Source of the DNA: Betaproteobacteria bacterium | GTDB taxonomy: Bacteria > Pseudomonadota > Gammaproteobacteria > Burkholderiales > SG8-39 | Direction of reading: 5' to 3' | Assembly: GCA_004297625.1 (NCBI GenBank) | Contig: SCTY01000003.1 | Coordinates: 496,001-560,000 of the forward strand | Length of the DNA stretch: 64,000 bases | Part shown: piece by piece, positions 51,390-62,091 of the stretch | How the letters are laid out: each line of letters starts with the position of its first letter | Position numbering within the stretch: position 1 is the stretch's first letter | The notes under the pieces: model-generated | Told to the model about the DNA's origin: nothing | The model's input: the letters and a program-made list of their open reading frames with translations, nothing else | Database searches by the model: none | Program-made: the position numbers and the translations under genes

Positions 51390-52760
51390 ATGGTTCGCAA
51401 CATGGGGTGCGCCGTGGCCCTCGCCATGGCGGTATTTCCTGCCTACGCGCAGGATTCCGAGCTCTCGAAGCTGCGCGAGGCGTTGCGCCAGCTTCAGCAG
51501 CAGGTCCAGCAACTCGAAAAACGGCTGCAGGATGCGGAAAAGACCGCAACGCAGGCGGAAAGCACCGCCACCCAGGCGGCGCAGCAGGCCGCGAGCCGTC
51601 CGCAAGCCGAAAACGCCCTGAACCCGGGGATCTCCGCGATCCTGAACGGCGTCTACGCCAACTTGCAGCGCGACCCGAATACCTACCGGATCAACGGCTT
51701 CGTGCCGACGCTGGGCGAGGTCTCGCCGGGCAAGCGCGGCTTGAGCCTCGGGGAGTCGGAGCTCGGCTTCTCGGCGAACATCGATCCGACGTTTCGCGGC
51801 ACGCTGATCGCATCGATATCTCCCGATGACGAAATCGGCGTCGAGGAAGGCTATATCCAGACCCTCGGCCTGTCGAACGGCTTCACCATCAAGGCCGGCC
51901 GGTTTTTCTCGGCGGTCGGCTACCAGAACCAGGTCCACGCGCACGCCCGGGATTTCACCGACGCGCCGCTCGCGATGAAGGCGTTTCTCGGCGGCCAGCT
52001 GGGCGAGGACGGCGTGCAGCTCAAGTGGGTGGCGCCGACCAGCGTCTACTGGGACCTTGGGCTCGAGCTCGGGCAGGGAAGGGCGTTCCCCGCCACGGAA
52101 CGAAACAAGAACGGCATCGGCTCGAGCAACCTCTTCACGCATCTGGGCGGCGACATCGGCGAGAGCACCGCGTGGCAGGCCGGACTTTCCTACCTGCGCA
52201 CCTCGCCGCAGGACCGCGCCTACGCCGACGTCGACTCCCTCGGGGCCGGCGTGACGAACAGCTTCACCGGCAGGAGCCGCCTTTGGGTCGTCGACGGGGT
52301 CCTGAAATGGGCGCCGAACGGCAATCCGAGCTACAACAACTTCAAGCTGCAGGGCGAATACTTCCGGCGCAAGGAGAACGGCGCTCTCACGTACGACACG
52401 TTGGCGGAGTCGCTCGGGACCCTGACCGATACGTATGATTCGCGGCAGTCGGGCTGGTATCTGCAGGGCGTGTATCGGTTCATGCCGCAATGGCGCGTGG
52501 GATATCGCTATGACCAGCTCAATTCCGGCGCCACGACGCTCGGCCTTGTCGATACGGGCGCGCTAACCGCCGCCGACTTCCCGGTCCTCGGCGCCTACAA
52601 GCCGAAGCGGCACACCGTGATGGTGGACTGGAGCCCGAGCGAATTCAGCCGCGTCCGGCTGCAATACGCGCGCGACTATTCCCGCATGGGCGAGCCCGAC
52701 AACCAGGTCTTTCTCCAATACATCGTGAGCCTGGGCGCGCACGGCGCGCACAGGTTCTAG
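51390..52760 (+). CDS. Putative outer-membrane porin with N-terminal coiled coil
   Basis: The 456-residue protein has a signal peptide ('GCAVALAMAVFPAYAQ'), a coiled coil ('LSKLREALRQLQQQVQQLEKRLQDAEKTA', about 25-65), then a beta-barrel-like region with alternating strands ('GTLIASISPDDEIGVEEGYIQT', 'FTIKAGRFFSAVGYQNQVHAHARDF', 'GWYLQGVYRFMPQWRVGYRYD'), ending in the C-terminal phenylalanine typical of outer-membrane proteins. It follows a GGGAG ribosome binding site. It lies 8 bases upstream of znuA and after a COG0523 gene, so it probably helps metal ions cross the outer membrane. There is no TonB box or plug domain. Confidence 0.75.
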   Translation: MVRNMGCAVALAMAVFPAYAQDSELSKLREALRQLQQQVQQLEKRLQDAEKTATQAESTATQAAQQAASRPQAENALNPGISAILNGVYANLQRDPNTYRINGFVPTLGEVSPGKRGLSLGESELGFSANIDPTFRGTLIASISPDDEIGVEEGYIQTLGLSNGFTIKAGRFFSAVGYQNQVHAHARDFTDAPLAMKAFLGGQLGEDGVQLKWVAPTSVYWDLGLELGQGRAFPATERNKNGIGSSNLFTHLGGDIGESTAWQAGLSYLRTSPQDRAYADVDSLGAGVTNSFTGRSRLWVVDGVLKWAPNGNPSYNNFKLQGEYFRRKENGALTYDTLAESLGTLTDTYDSRQSGWYLQGVYRFMPQWRVGYRYDQLNSGATTLGLVDTGALTAADFPVLGAYKPKRHTVMVDWSPSEFSRVRLQYARDYSRMGEPDNQVFLQYIVSLGAHGAHRF

Positions 52761-52768
52761 AGGTGACC

Positions 52769-53674
52769 ATGAAATCCATCGTGAAAATCCTGATCGCGCT
52801 GGCGACCGGCGCGCTCGCGCTGCCGGCGTTGGCCGCCGTGAACGTCTTCGCCTGCGAGCCGGAATGGGCCGCGCTGGCGAAAGAGCTCGGAGGCGAGAAG
52901 GTGTCGGCGGTCTCGGCGACCACGGCATTCCAGGACCCGCACCACATCGAGGCGCGGCCGAGCCTGATCTCGCGCATGCGCACCGCCGATCTCGTGATCT
53001 GCTCCGGCTCGGGGCTGGAAGTCGGCTGGCTGCCCTTGCTGCTCACCCAGAGCGGAAACGACCGCGTCCAGCCGGGCTCGCCGGGATACCTCAAGGCCTC
53101 GCAACATGTCCTCAAGCTCGAGGTGCCGCGCGTCATCGACCGCTCGATGGGCGACGTGCATCCGGGCGGCAATCCGCACATCCAGACCGACCCGCGCAAC
53201 ATCGCCAAGGTGGCTGCGGTCGTTGCGGAGCGCCTCGAGCAGATCGACCGCGCTAACGCCGCCACCTACCGCTCGCGCGCGGAGTCGTTCGACAAGCGCT
53301 GGCAGGAAGCGATCCGGCGCTGGGAGCAGCAGGCAGCCCGGCTCAAAGGCATGCCGCTGGTCGAGCACCACAAGGGTTTCAGCTATCTGATCCGCTGGCT
53401 CGGCATGCGCGAAGTCGGCACGCTGGAGCCGCGCCCCGGGATTCCGCCGACGACCTCGCACCTTGCAGAGCTCGTCGAGCTGATGAAGCGCGATCCGGCG
53501 AAGGTCATCATCTATAGTTCCTACGACGACCCAAGGGCCGCGGAGTTCCTCTCGGAGCGCACCAGCGTCCCGAAGGTGATGCTGCCGTTTACCGTCGGAG
53601 GTTCGGACAAGGCGAAAGACCTGTTCGGCTACTTCGACGACCTCGTCGCGCGGCTGCTCGGCCCGCTGCAATGA
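52769..53674 (+). CDS. znuA: Zinc/metal ABC transporter substrate-binding protein (ZnuA family)
   Basis: The 301-residue cluster A-I binding protein has a signal peptide ('VKILIALATGALALPALA'). Metal-ligand histidines can be placed in 'FQDPHHIEARPSL' near residue 59, 'HPGGNPHIQTDP' near 130 and 'LVEHHKGFSYLIRWLGM' near 196, plus an aspartate in 'IYSSYDDPRAA' near 253. The His-rich loop of E. coli ZnuA is absent. ATG 52769 is preferred over a GTG two codons upstream because AGAGG precedes it. The stop overlaps the permease ATG. Zinc is the best guess; manganese cannot be excluded. Confidence 0.88.
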   Translation: MKSIVKILIALATGALALPALAAVNVFACEPEWAALAKELGGEKVSAVSATTAFQDPHHIEARPSLISRMRTADLVICSGSGLEVGWLPLLLTQSGNDRVQPGSPGYLKASQHVLKLEVPRVIDRSMGDVHPGGNPHIQTDPRNIAKVAAVVAERLEQIDRANAATYRSRAESFDKRWQEAIRRWEQQAARLKGMPLVEHHKGFSYLIRWLGMREVGTLEPRPGIPPTTSHLAELVELMKRDPAKVIIYSSYDDPRAAEFLSERTSVPKVMLPFTVGGSDKAKDLFGYFDDLVARLLGPLQ

Positions 53675-54435
53675 AATTCGACGCGGCGACCTTCGGCATC
53701 GTGTGGCCGGCCCTCCTCGCCGGGCTGCTGGTGACCGCGACGCATGTTCCGCTCGGCATCCAGGTGCTCAAGCGCGGCATCGTGTTCATCGACCTCGCGG
53801 TCGCGCAGATCGCGGGGCTCGGCGTGATCGTGGCCGACCGGGTGGGCTTCGAGCCGCAGGGCGCGGCCGTGCAGGTCGCCGCGCTCTGTGCCGCGCTCGG
53901 CGGCGCGCTGCTGCTCAACTGGACCGACAAGCGCTGGCCGGAAGTGCAGGAGGCGGTGATCGGCGTGAGCTTCATCGTGGCGGCGAACGCGGCGATCCTG
54001 CTGCTCGCGAGCAATCCGCATGGCGCCGAGCATCTCAAGGACCTGCTGGTGGGGCAGATTCTCTGGGCCGACACGACGCGGCTCGCGGTCGTCGCCATCG
54101 TCTACGCGGCGATCCTCGTCCTCTGGTTTGGGCCCGGCGAGCGCCTCGGGAGGATCGGCTTCTATCTGCTTTTCGCCTGCGCCGTAACCGCGTCGGTACA
54201 GCTCGTCGGCGTCTACCTCGTGTTCACCACGCTTATCGTGCCGGCGCTCGCCAGCCGGCGCGTCGCGCGCAAACGAATCGCCGCCGCCTACGCGGTCGGA
54301 GCGCTAGGCTACGCCGTCGGGCTGGGCTTGTCGCTCGTCTCCGACTTGCCGCCGGGGCCGCTCATCGTCTGCATCATGACGGCGCTCGGCGCGGTGCTTT
54401 TCGCCGCGAGCCCGCGCGGCCTGCCGACGCCGTAG
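53671..54435 (+). CDS. znuB: Zinc/metal ABC transporter permease (ZnuB family)
   Basis: The 254-residue membrane protein has seven or eight hydrophobic helices and is somewhat short for ZnuB (about 260-285). Family features are 'VPLGIQVLKRGIVFIDLAVAQIAGLGVIV' near residues 27-55 (the usual 'SLAGDALSHAVLPG' loop is altered), 'KDLLVGQILWADT' near 125, and 'VQLVGVYLVFTTLIVPALASRRVARKR' near 175-202. It is coupled to znuA by a 4-base overlap. No ATP-binding subunit follows; the next genes are hslV and hslU. Confidence 0.85.
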   Translation: MKFDAATFGIVWPALLAGLLVTATHVPLGIQVLKRGIVFIDLAVAQIAGLGVIVADRVGFEPQGAAVQVAALCAALGGALLLNWTDKRWPEVQEAVIGVSFIVAANAAILLLASNPHGAEHLKDLLVGQILWADTTRLAVVAIVYAAILVLWFGPGERLGRIGFYLLFACAVTASVQLVGVYLVFTTLIVPALASRRVARKRIAAAYAVGALGYAVGLGLSLVSDLPPGPLIVCIMTALGAVLFAASPRGLPTP

Positions 54436-54454
54436 GGTGAAAAGTTGGTGTATG

Positions 54455-54480
54455 GTTGAAGCTGCTTCGTTCGCCCCCAC
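54455..54480 (+). promoter_or_regulatory. Sigma-32-like heat-shock promoter of hslVU
   Basis: GTTGAAG at 54455-54461 resembles the -35 element CTTGAA, and CCCCCAC at 54474-54480 the -10 element CCCCAT, with about 13 bases between. It lies 32 bases upstream of the hslV ATG, as expected for a heat-shock operon. Assigned by eye. Confidence 0.6.
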
Positions 54481-54512
54481 GTACGTCTTTCCAGGGTAAT
54501 CCTCTAGCTTTC

Positions 54513-55049
54513 ATGGAATCCTTTCACGGCACCACCATCCTTTCCGTGCGGCGCGACAAGACGGTTGCGCTCGGCGGCGACGGCCAGGTGACGCTCGGCA
54601 ATGTCGTCGTCAAAGGAGGCGCGAGGAAAGTCCGGCGCCTCTACCAGGAACGCATCCTCGCCGGCTTTGCCGGCGGCACCGCGGACGCCTTCACGCTTTT
54701 CGAGCGCTTCGAGGCGAAGCTCGACAAGCACCAGGGCAATTTGATGCGCTCGGCGGTCGAGCTCGCCAAGGACTGGCGCACCGACCGGATCCTGCGGCGG
54801 CTGGAAGCGATGCTCGCCGTCGCCGACCGCGAGCGCTCGCTCATCATCACCGGAGCCGGCGACGTGCTGGAGCCCGAGCTCGGCATCGTGGCCATCGGCT
54901 CAGGAGGGCCGTACGCGCAGAGCGCGGCGCGCGCGCTCCTCGAGAACACGACGCTCGGCGCGCGTGACATCGTCGAAAAGGCGCTCGCCATCGCGGCCGA
55001 CCTCTGCATCTACACCAATCACCAGCGCACCATAGAGGTCCTGGAATGA
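54513..55049 (+). CDS. hslV: ATP-dependent protease subunit HslV
   Basis: HslV is the threonine peptidase of the two-component HslUV protease. The 178-residue protein reads '[30 protein letters not shown]'. The catalytic threonine follows FHG, so a short propeptide must be removed. '[33 protein letters not shown]' and '[23 protein letters not shown]' are typical. ATG 54513 gives this N-terminus, whereas the open frame begins earlier at 54456. The stop overlaps hslU by 4 bases. A sigma-32-like promoter lies upstream. Confidence 0.97.
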   Translation: MESFHGTTILSVRRDKTVALGGDGQVTLGNVVVKGGARKVRRLYQERILAGFAGGTADAFTLFERFEAKLDKHQGNLMRSAVELAKDWRTDRILRRLEAMLAVADRERSLIITGAGDVLEPELGIVAIGSGGPYAQSAARALLENTTLGARDIVEKALAIAADLCIYTNHQRTIEVLE

Positions 55050-56359
55050 GCGGCATGACGCCGCAGGAGATCGTTCATGAGCTCGACAAGTACATCGTCG
55101 GGCAGGGGAGAGCCAAGCGCGCGGTCGCGATCGCGCTTCGCAACCGCTGGCGGCGCCAGCAGGTCGCCGAGCCGCTGCGCCAGGAGATCACGCCGAAGAA
55201 CATCCTGATGATCGGGCCGACCGGGGTCGGCAAGACGGAGATCGCGCGCCGCCTGGCGCGTCTCGCCGACGCGCCCTTCATCAAGGTCGAGGCGACCAAA
55301 TTCACCGAGGTCGGCTACGTGGGCCGCGATGTCGACACCATCGTGCGCGACCTCGTCGAGATCAGCGTGAAGCAGACGCGCGAGCAGGCGGTGCGCCGCG
55401 TGCGCAGCCGCGCGCAGGACGCGGCCGAGGACCGCATTCTCGACGCCCTGATCCCGAGCGCGCGCGGCGCGGAGGTCGAGGAATCGGCGACGCGCCAGAA
55501 GTTCAGGAAGAAGCTGCGCGAAGGCGAGCTCGACGAAAAGGAAATCGAGATCGAGGTGGCCGCAGCCCAGCCGCAGATGGAAATCCTCGCCCCGCCGGGA
55601 ATGGAGGACCTCACCTCGCAGATCCAGGGCATGCTGTCCAACCTGGGAGGCGGCCGGCGAAAGCTCCGGCGCATGAAGATCCGCGAGGCGATGCAGCTCG
55701 TCACCGACGAGGAAGCCGGGCGGCTGGTGAACGACGACGAGCTGAAGATGCGGGCGGTGGCGAACGCCGAGCAGAACGGCATCGTGTTCCTCGACGAGAT
55801 CGACAAGATCACGAGCCGCTCCGAGCTGCAGGGCGCCGACGTGTCGCGCCAGGGCGTGCAGCGCGATCTGCTGCCGCTGGTCGAAGGCACGACGGTGTCG
55901 ACGCGCTACGGCATGGTCAAGTCGGACCACATCCTCTTCATCGCCTCGGGGGCTTTCCACCTGGCCAAGCCCTCTGACCTGATCCCCGAGCTTCAGGGCC
56001 GCTTCCCGATCCGCGTCGAGCTCGATTCCCTCTCGGTCGAGGACTTCGAGCGCATCCTCGTGTCCACGGACGCCAGCCAGGTGAAGCAATATCAGGCGCT
56101 GCTCGAGACCGAGGGCGTCGCGCTCGAGTTCCGCCCCGAGGCCATCCGGCGCCTCGCCGAGATCGCCTACCAGGTGAACGAGGCGACCGAGAACATCGGC
56201 GCGCGGCGCCTCTACACCGTGCTCGAGAAGCTGCTGGAAGAGATCTCTTTCGAGGCCGGGAAGCGCGGGCCGGGAGCGGTGACCATCGACGCGGCCTATG
56301 TCGACGCGCGCCTCGCCGAGCTCTCTAAGAACGAGGACCTGGCGCGCTTCGTTCTTTGA
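55046..56359 (+). CDS. hslU: HslU ATPase subunit
   Basis: The AAA+ unfoldase feeding HslV has a normal length of 437 residues. Motifs are '[30 protein letters not shown]', Walker A '[17 protein letters not shown]' near residue 55, the pore loop in '[17 protein letters not shown]' near 90, Walker B '[11 protein letters not shown]' near 247, and '[18 protein letters not shown]' near 268. The C-terminus '[12 protein letters not shown]' is the tail that inserts into HslV. It is translationally coupled to hslV. Its last 35 bases overlap the convergent CWC gene. Confidence 0.98.
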   Translation: MSGMTPQEIVHELDKYIVGQGRAKRAVAIALRNRWRRQQVAEPLRQEITPKNILMIGPTGVGKTEIARRLARLADAPFIKVEATKFTEVGYVGRDVDTIVRDLVEISVKQTREQAVRRVRSRAQDAAEDRILDALIPSARGAEVEESATRQKFRKKLREGELDEKEIEIEVAAAQPQMEILAPPGMEDLTSQIQGMLSNLGGGRRKLRRMKIREAMQLVTDEEAGRLVNDDELKMRAVANAEQNGIVFLDEIDKITSRSELQGADVSRQGVQRDLLPLVEGTTVSTRYGMVKSDHILFIASGAFHLAKPSDLIPELQGRFPIRVELDSLSVEDFERILVSTDASQVKQYQALLETEGVALEFRPEAIRRLAEIAYQVNEATENIGARRLYTVLEKLLEEISFEAGKRGPGAVTIDAAYVDARLAELSKNEDLARFVL

Positions 56360-56519
56360 GCTCGGCTTCCAGGCAGGCGCGGCACAGGCAGCCGCGCCCC
56401 GGAACCGGGGCGAGCGGCGGCAGACTCTCGCACCAGCATCCCGCATCGTTGCGGCCGCAATGAAACGGCGCGCCGCAGCGCGCGCAGCGGTCGGCCAGCA
56501 ACTCAGTCGGATTCGGCAA
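56325..56519 (-). CDS. Cysteine-rich CWC family protein
   Basis: The 64-residue protein, starting at a TTG (56519), reads '[21 protein letters not shown]' then 'GCWCESLPP' and '[13 protein letters not shown]'. Eight cysteines in CxxC, CWC and CxCxxC arrangements define the small CWC family, probably a zinc-binding protein of unknown function. No ATG is available in the relevant part of the frame; the ATG at 56588 would add 23 residues inside the anti-sigma gene. It overlaps the anti-sigma gene by 17 bases and the end of hslU by 35. It is the third gene of a sigma/anti-sigma/CWC operon. Confidence 0.7.
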   Translation of the reverse strand: MPNPTELLADRCARCGAPFHCGRNDAGCWCESLPPLAPVPGRGCLCRACLEAELKERSAPGPRS

Positions 56520-56682
56520 GGCGACGCATCGCTTTACGCAGGAACAGCATCTGCTTCCTGAAATGGCTGCAGCCGTCGCAGATGGCAAGGTGCAGGCGCA
56601 GCGCCACGCGCTCGGCGAGCCCCAGGCGGCGGTCGAGCCCCTCGGAGACGAGGTGCGAGGCTTCCTTGCAGGAGAGGATCAT
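56503..56682 (-). CDS. Zinc-finger anti-sigma factor-like protein
   Basis: This 59-residue protein is of the zf-HC2 type: 'LSCKEASHLVSEGLDRRLGLAERVALRLHLAICDGCSHFRKQM'. The spacing C-x3-H...C-x2-C is visible as CKEASH and CDGC, with the typical 'ER..L..HL' helix. It has no membrane segment, so it would be a cytoplasmic anti-sigma factor. Its ATG overlaps the sigma gene TGA (ATGA), the classic coupling of such pairs. Binding to the ECF sigma factor is inferred from family and position. Confidence 0.82.
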   Translation of the reverse strand: MILSCKEASHLVSEGLDRRLGLAERVALRLHLAICDGCSHFRKQMLFLRKAMRRLAESD

Positions 56683-57218
56683 TTGGAGAACCAGGTTTCT
56701 TGCAGGCACTCCCGCAGCGCCATGCGCGCGCGGTAAAGAAGTACCCAGCAGTGGGTCGGGGTGATGCCCAATTCCTTACAAATATCGTCAGTCTCGAAGC
56801 CGAGGTGCTCGCGCATCATGAAGGCCCGCGCGCTTTTCTGCGGCAGGCCGGCAAGGCAGCGCTCCAGCGCCGCGAGAAACTGCTTCTGCTGCAGAAGCGA
56901 GTCGGGGTCCTCCCAGCCGCTCGGCGGCTCGCGCCAATGGCCGGTCTGGTCGAACAGGGCGTCGAACTCCCCTTCTTCTTCGGCAAGCGGCGCCTCGCGG
57001 GCGACCCGCCGCAGGGCATCGACGATCTTGTGCTTGAGGATGCCGGTGAGCCAGGTGCGCAGATTCGAGCGCCCGGCAAAGCCCGCCTCGCCCGCGAGCG
57101 CCGCGAGCAGCGTCTCCTGCACCACGTCCTCGGCGGCGTGGCCGTCGCGCAGCTGCAGCCGGGCGTAGCGCAGGAGGTAGGCCCGCTCCCCCTCCACCCG
57201 CGAGCGGAAATCCTTCAT
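56679..57218 (-). CDS. ECF-type RNA polymerase sigma factor
   Basis: The 179-residue protein has a sigma region 2 ('RAYLLRYARLQLRDGHAAEDVVQETLLAALAG' and 'RSNLRTWLTGILKHKIVDALRR', residues about 12-75). After an acidic linker of some 45 residues comes region 4 ('ALERCLAGLPQKSARAFMMREHLGFETDDICKELGITPTHCWVLLYRARMALRECLQ', about 117-172). ATG 57218 is used, with a TTG at 57227 as alternative. It heads an operon with a zinc anti-sigma factor and a CWC protein. The stimulus is unknown; zinc- or thiol-sensitive anti-sigma factors often respond to oxidants. Confidence 0.92.
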   Translation of the reverse strand: MKDFRSRVEGERAYLLRYARLQLRDGHAAEDVVQETLLAALAGEAGFAGRSNLRTWLTGILKHKIVDALRRVAREAPLAEEEGEFDALFDQTGHWREPPSGWEDPDSLLQQKQFLAALERCLAGLPQKSARAFMMREHLGFETDDICKELGITPTHCWVLLYRARMALRECLQETWFSK

Positions 57219-57240
57219 GGGCGGCAAGTTTAACCGGGGT

Positions 57241-57266
57241 CTTGAAATGCGGGGGTTCGCCCCTAC
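57241..57266 (+). promoter_or_regulatory. Sigma-32-like heat-shock promoter of the Hsp20 gene
   Basis: CTTGAAA at 57241-57247 is the exact -35 consensus and CCCCTAC at 57260-57266 is close to the -10 consensus CCCCAT, with 12 bases between. It lies 33 bases upstream of the Hsp20 ATG. Confidence 0.75.
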
Positions 57267-57299
57267 CTCCGTAGCAACGCCTCAGGAAAGGAGATTCAC

Positions 57300-57731
57300 A
57301 TGGCAAACGTCACCCGTTTCGACCCGTTCAACGACCTGGTCGACGATTTCTTCAAGGGCTTCCTGGTGCGCCCGCTCGCCGTGGAAGGCGCGCGCGGCGA
57401 AACGATGCCGCGCATGAAGGTGGATGTCGCCGAGAAAAACGGCGCCTACCTGGTGAGCGCGGAGCTCCCCGGCGTCAAGAAGGAAGACATCCAGATCACC
57501 ATCGACGGCGCGCAGGTCACGCTGGCGGCCGAAGTGAAGCGCGAGAAGGAAGCGTCGCAGGACGAGCGCGTGCTGCACACGGAGCGCGCCTACGGCAAGG
57601 TGAGCCGCAGCTTCTCGCTGCCGCAGGAGATCGACGAGGCCAAGGCGGAAGCGAAGTTCCGCGACGGCGTGCTCGAGCTCACGCTGCCGAAGAAGGCCGC
57701 GGCGCAGCGCAAGCAGATCGCGATCCAGTAA
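57300..57731 (+). CDS. Hsp20/alpha-crystallin small heat-shock protein
   Basis: The 143-residue small heat-shock protein has an N-terminal arm ('FDPFNDLVDDFFKGFLVRPL') and an alpha-crystallin domain at residues 37-135 ('MKVDVAEKNGAYLVSAELPGVKKEDIQITIDGAQVTLAAEV', 'YGKVSRSFSLPQEIDEAKAEAKFRDGVLELTLPKK'), followed by a C-terminal IxI motif (IAI). It holds unfolded proteins as an ATP-independent chaperone. AGGAAAGGAG precedes the ATG at good spacing. A sigma-32-like promoter lies upstream and a strong terminator downstream, so it is a single-gene heat-shock unit. Confidence 0.96.
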   Translation: MANVTRFDPFNDLVDDFFKGFLVRPLAVEGARGETMPRMKVDVAEKNGAYLVSAELPGVKKEDIQITIDGAQVTLAAEVKREKEASQDERVLHTERAYGKVSRSFSLPQEIDEAKAEAKFRDGVLELTLPKKAAAQRKQIAIQ

Positions 57732-57753
57732 GCAGGCTTCAGGTCGACTGCAG

Positions 57754-57783
57754 AAAGGGCCGGGCGACCGCCGGCCCTTTTTG
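57754..57783 (+). terminator. Rho-independent terminator after the Hsp20 gene
   Basis: AAAGGGCCGG (57754-57763) and CCGGCCCTTT (57771-57780) form a perfect 10-base stem followed by TTTTT (counting the stem end). It lies 22 bases after the Hsp20 stop and 20 before the argB start. Confidence 0.9.
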
Positions 57784-57790
57784 TTTGTAG

Positions 57791-58693
<903 letters not shown>

Positions 58694-58695
58694 CC

Positions 58696-59358
58696 GTGCG
58701 CATCGCGGCTCTGGCGCCTTCGCGGCGCGTCTGGATTTTCGACCTCGACAACACGCTGCACGATGCGACGGCGGCGATCTTTCCGTCGATGCACGCGCAG
58801 ATCAACGCTTTCCTGTGCCGCGAGTTCGGCGTCGACGAAGAAGGGGCGAACCGCATGCGGCGCGAGTTCTGGCTGCGCTACGGCACCACGCTGAACGGCC
58901 TCATGCGCCACCACGGCACCGATCCGCGGCGCTTCCTCGCCGAAACGCATATCTTTCCGGAGCTCGCCGACATCGTCGTGCACGAAAACGCGCTCAAGCA
59001 CGCGCTTGCGCGCCTGGGCGGCATGAAGCTTCTGTTCTCCAATGCGCCCCGCCACTACGTGGAAGGCGTGCTGCGGGCGATGCGGCTGGCGCGCTACTTC
59101 GACCGCGTCTACGCCATCGAGGACGCGCGCTATCGCGGCAAGCCGGCGCTGCACGGCTTCCACGTGCTGCTGCGCAACCACGACCTCGATCCCCATCGCT
59201 GCGCCCTCGTCGACGACGCGCTGGAAAATCTGCGCACCGCGCATCGCCTTGGAATGTCAACGGTTTGGGTGAGCCGGCGCAAGCGCCGCGTGCCGTTCGT
59301 GGACTTGCGCGTCGGCTCGGTGATCGAGCTGCCGCGCCTAGTCTTCCGCTACGGCTGA
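58696..59358 (+). CDS. HAD-family pyrimidine 5'-nucleotidase
   Basis: The 220-residue HAD hydrolase has motif I 'WIFDLDNTLHDAT' at residues 13-25, 'MRREFWLRYGTTLNGLMRHHGTDP' in the cap, motif II 'LLFSNAPRHYVEGVL' near 113, and motifs III/IV 'YRGKPALHGFHVLL' and 'CALVDDALENLRTAHRLGMSTVWV' near 150-190. This is the SDT1/YjjG-like group that dephosphorylates pyrimidine nucleotides. The GTG start at 58696 is 2 bases after argB. It probably belongs to the argB-slmA transcription unit, although its role is unrelated to arginine. Confidence 0.9.
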   Translation: MRIAALAPSRRVWIFDLDNTLHDATAAIFPSMHAQINAFLCREFGVDEEGANRMRREFWLRYGTTLNGLMRHHGTDPRRFLAETHIFPELADIVVHENALKHALARLGGMKLLFSNAPRHYVEGVLRAMRLARYFDRVYAIEDARYRGKPALHGFHVLLRNHDLDPHRCALVDDALENLRTAHRLGMSTVWVSRRKRRVPFVDLRVGSVIELPRLVFRYG

Positions 59359-59383
59359 GTCTAGAATCCGCCTGCCCCACCTT

Positions 59384-59938
59384 ATGCCCCGCGCCAAAGG
59401 CGAACGCCGGCTGGAGATCCTCAAGGCCCTCGCGCAGATGCTCGAGGCGCCGAAGTGGGAGCGCATTACCACGGCAGCGCTCGCCGAGAAGCTGGACGTC
59501 TCGGAGGCCGCGCTCTATCGCCATTTCGCCTCCAAGGCCCAGATGTACGAAGGGCTGATCGAGTTCGTCGAGAGCTCGGTGTTCACGCTCGCCAACCGCA
59601 TCGCCGAAGATGAGGCGGACGGCCGGATACAGGCCGAAAAGCTCCTCGAGATGCTGCTCGCGTTCGCGGAGAAGAATCCCGGCATGGTGCGCGTGATGAC
59701 CGGCGACGCGCTCGTCGGCGAGCACGAGCGCCTGCAGGCGCGCATGAACCAGTTCTTCGATCGCTTCGAGTCGACGCTGAAGCAGTCGCTGCGCGGCGCG
59801 GCCGATGGCGACGCCGCCGGGCGCGCCAGCGCGCTACTGCGCTACGCCCTCGGCTGCCTGCATCAGTACGCGAAAAGCGGCTTCGCCAAGAAGCCTACCG
59901 AGAGCTTCGGCGCGCAGCGCCGCTATCTGCTGGGCTGA
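59384..59938 (+). CDS. slmA: Nucleoid occlusion factor SlmA
   Basis: This 184-residue TetR-fold protein starts 'PRAKGERRLEILKALAQMLEAPKWERITTAALAEKLDVSEAALYRHFASKAQMYEGLIEFVE', the DNA-binding domain of SlmA. 'NPGMVRVMTGDALVGEHERLQARMNQFFDRFESTLKQSLR' and 'LGCLHQYAKSGFAKKPTE' complete the family match. SlmA binds DNA and blocks FtsZ assembly over the nucleoid. It is convergent with moeB, the two overlapping by 16 bases. Confidence 0.95.
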   Translation: MPRAKGERRLEILKALAQMLEAPKWERITTAALAEKLDVSEAALYRHFASKAQMYEGLIEFVESSVFTLANRIAEDEADGRIQAEKLLEMLLAFAEKNPGMVRVMTGDALVGEHERLQARMNQFFDRFESTLKQSLRGAADGDAAGRASALLRYALGCLHQYAKSGFAKKPTESFGAQRRYLLG

Positions 59939-60674
59939 GCGCACACCGCGCAGGCCGCGTCTTTCTTGACACGCACGCTGCGCCAGTCGGCGCTTTTCGC
60001 ATCGAGCAACAGCAGCCGGCCGTTCAGCGACTCGCCGATGCCCGTGAGGAGCTTGAGCGCCTCCATGGCCTGCATGGCGCCGATGACGCCGGTCATCGGC
60101 GCAAACACGCCCATCACCGAGCACTGCACTTCCTCGACTTCGCCGTTCTCGGGAAAGAGGCAGGCGTAGCAGGCGGATTCCGGATCGCGCAGGTCGAAGA
60201 CCATCACCTGGGCGTCGAACCGGATTGCGGCGCCGGAAACCAGCGGCCGGCGCAGCCTTGCGCACGCGCGATTGAGCAGGTGGCGCGTAGCGAAATTGTC
60301 GGTGCAATCGAGCACCATGTCTGCTTGATCGACAAGCGCGTCCGCGTCCGCCCCCTCCAGCCTTTTCTGGACTGCGACGATGTCGACCTCCGGATTGAGC
60401 GCGTGCAGCGCTGCCCGCGCGGCATCGACCTTCGGCGTGCCGACCCGCTCCGCCTGGTACAGGATCTGGCGCTGCAGGTTGGTGAGGTCGACCTTGTCGG
60501 AGTCGGCAATGGTGATGCGTCCGACGCCCGCGGCCGCGAGATAGAGCGCCGCCGGGCAGCCCAGCCCGCCTGCGCCGACGATCAGGACGCGGGCGCGCTG
60601 CAGCCGCTCTTGTCCTTCAACCCCGAATTCGGGGAGAAGGATGTGGCGGCTGTAGCGGAGAAGCTGCTCGTCTC

Positions 60675-60678
<4 letters not shown>
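59923..60678 (-). CDS. moeB: Molybdopterin-synthase adenylyltransferase MoeB (CTG start)
   Basis: MoeB adenylates the MoaD C-terminus in molybdopterin synthesis; ThiF-like activity is the alternative. ATG-based reading gives only 131 residues from 60318, but the frame is open to a CTG at 60678 that yields a full 251-residue protein. It reads 'RDEQLLRYSRHILLPEFGVEGQERL', then the ATP-binding 'VLIVGAGGLGCPAALYLAAAGVGRITIAD', then 'NLQRQILYQAERVGTPKVDAA'. Zinc cysteines are in 'CYACLFPE' and 'CAVCAQP'. The CTG overlaps the ctpA TGA as CTGA and falls exactly at the family N-terminus. It is convergent with slmA. Confidence 0.85.
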
Positions 60679-62084
<1,406 letters not shown>

Positions 62085-62091
62085 AAGTGAG

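Noticed and set aside
56325..56588. Longer version of the CWC gene starting at ATG 56588
   Set aside because: The extra 23 residues overlap the anti-sigma gene and read unlike the CWC family N-terminus; the TTG at 56519 gives the expected protein.
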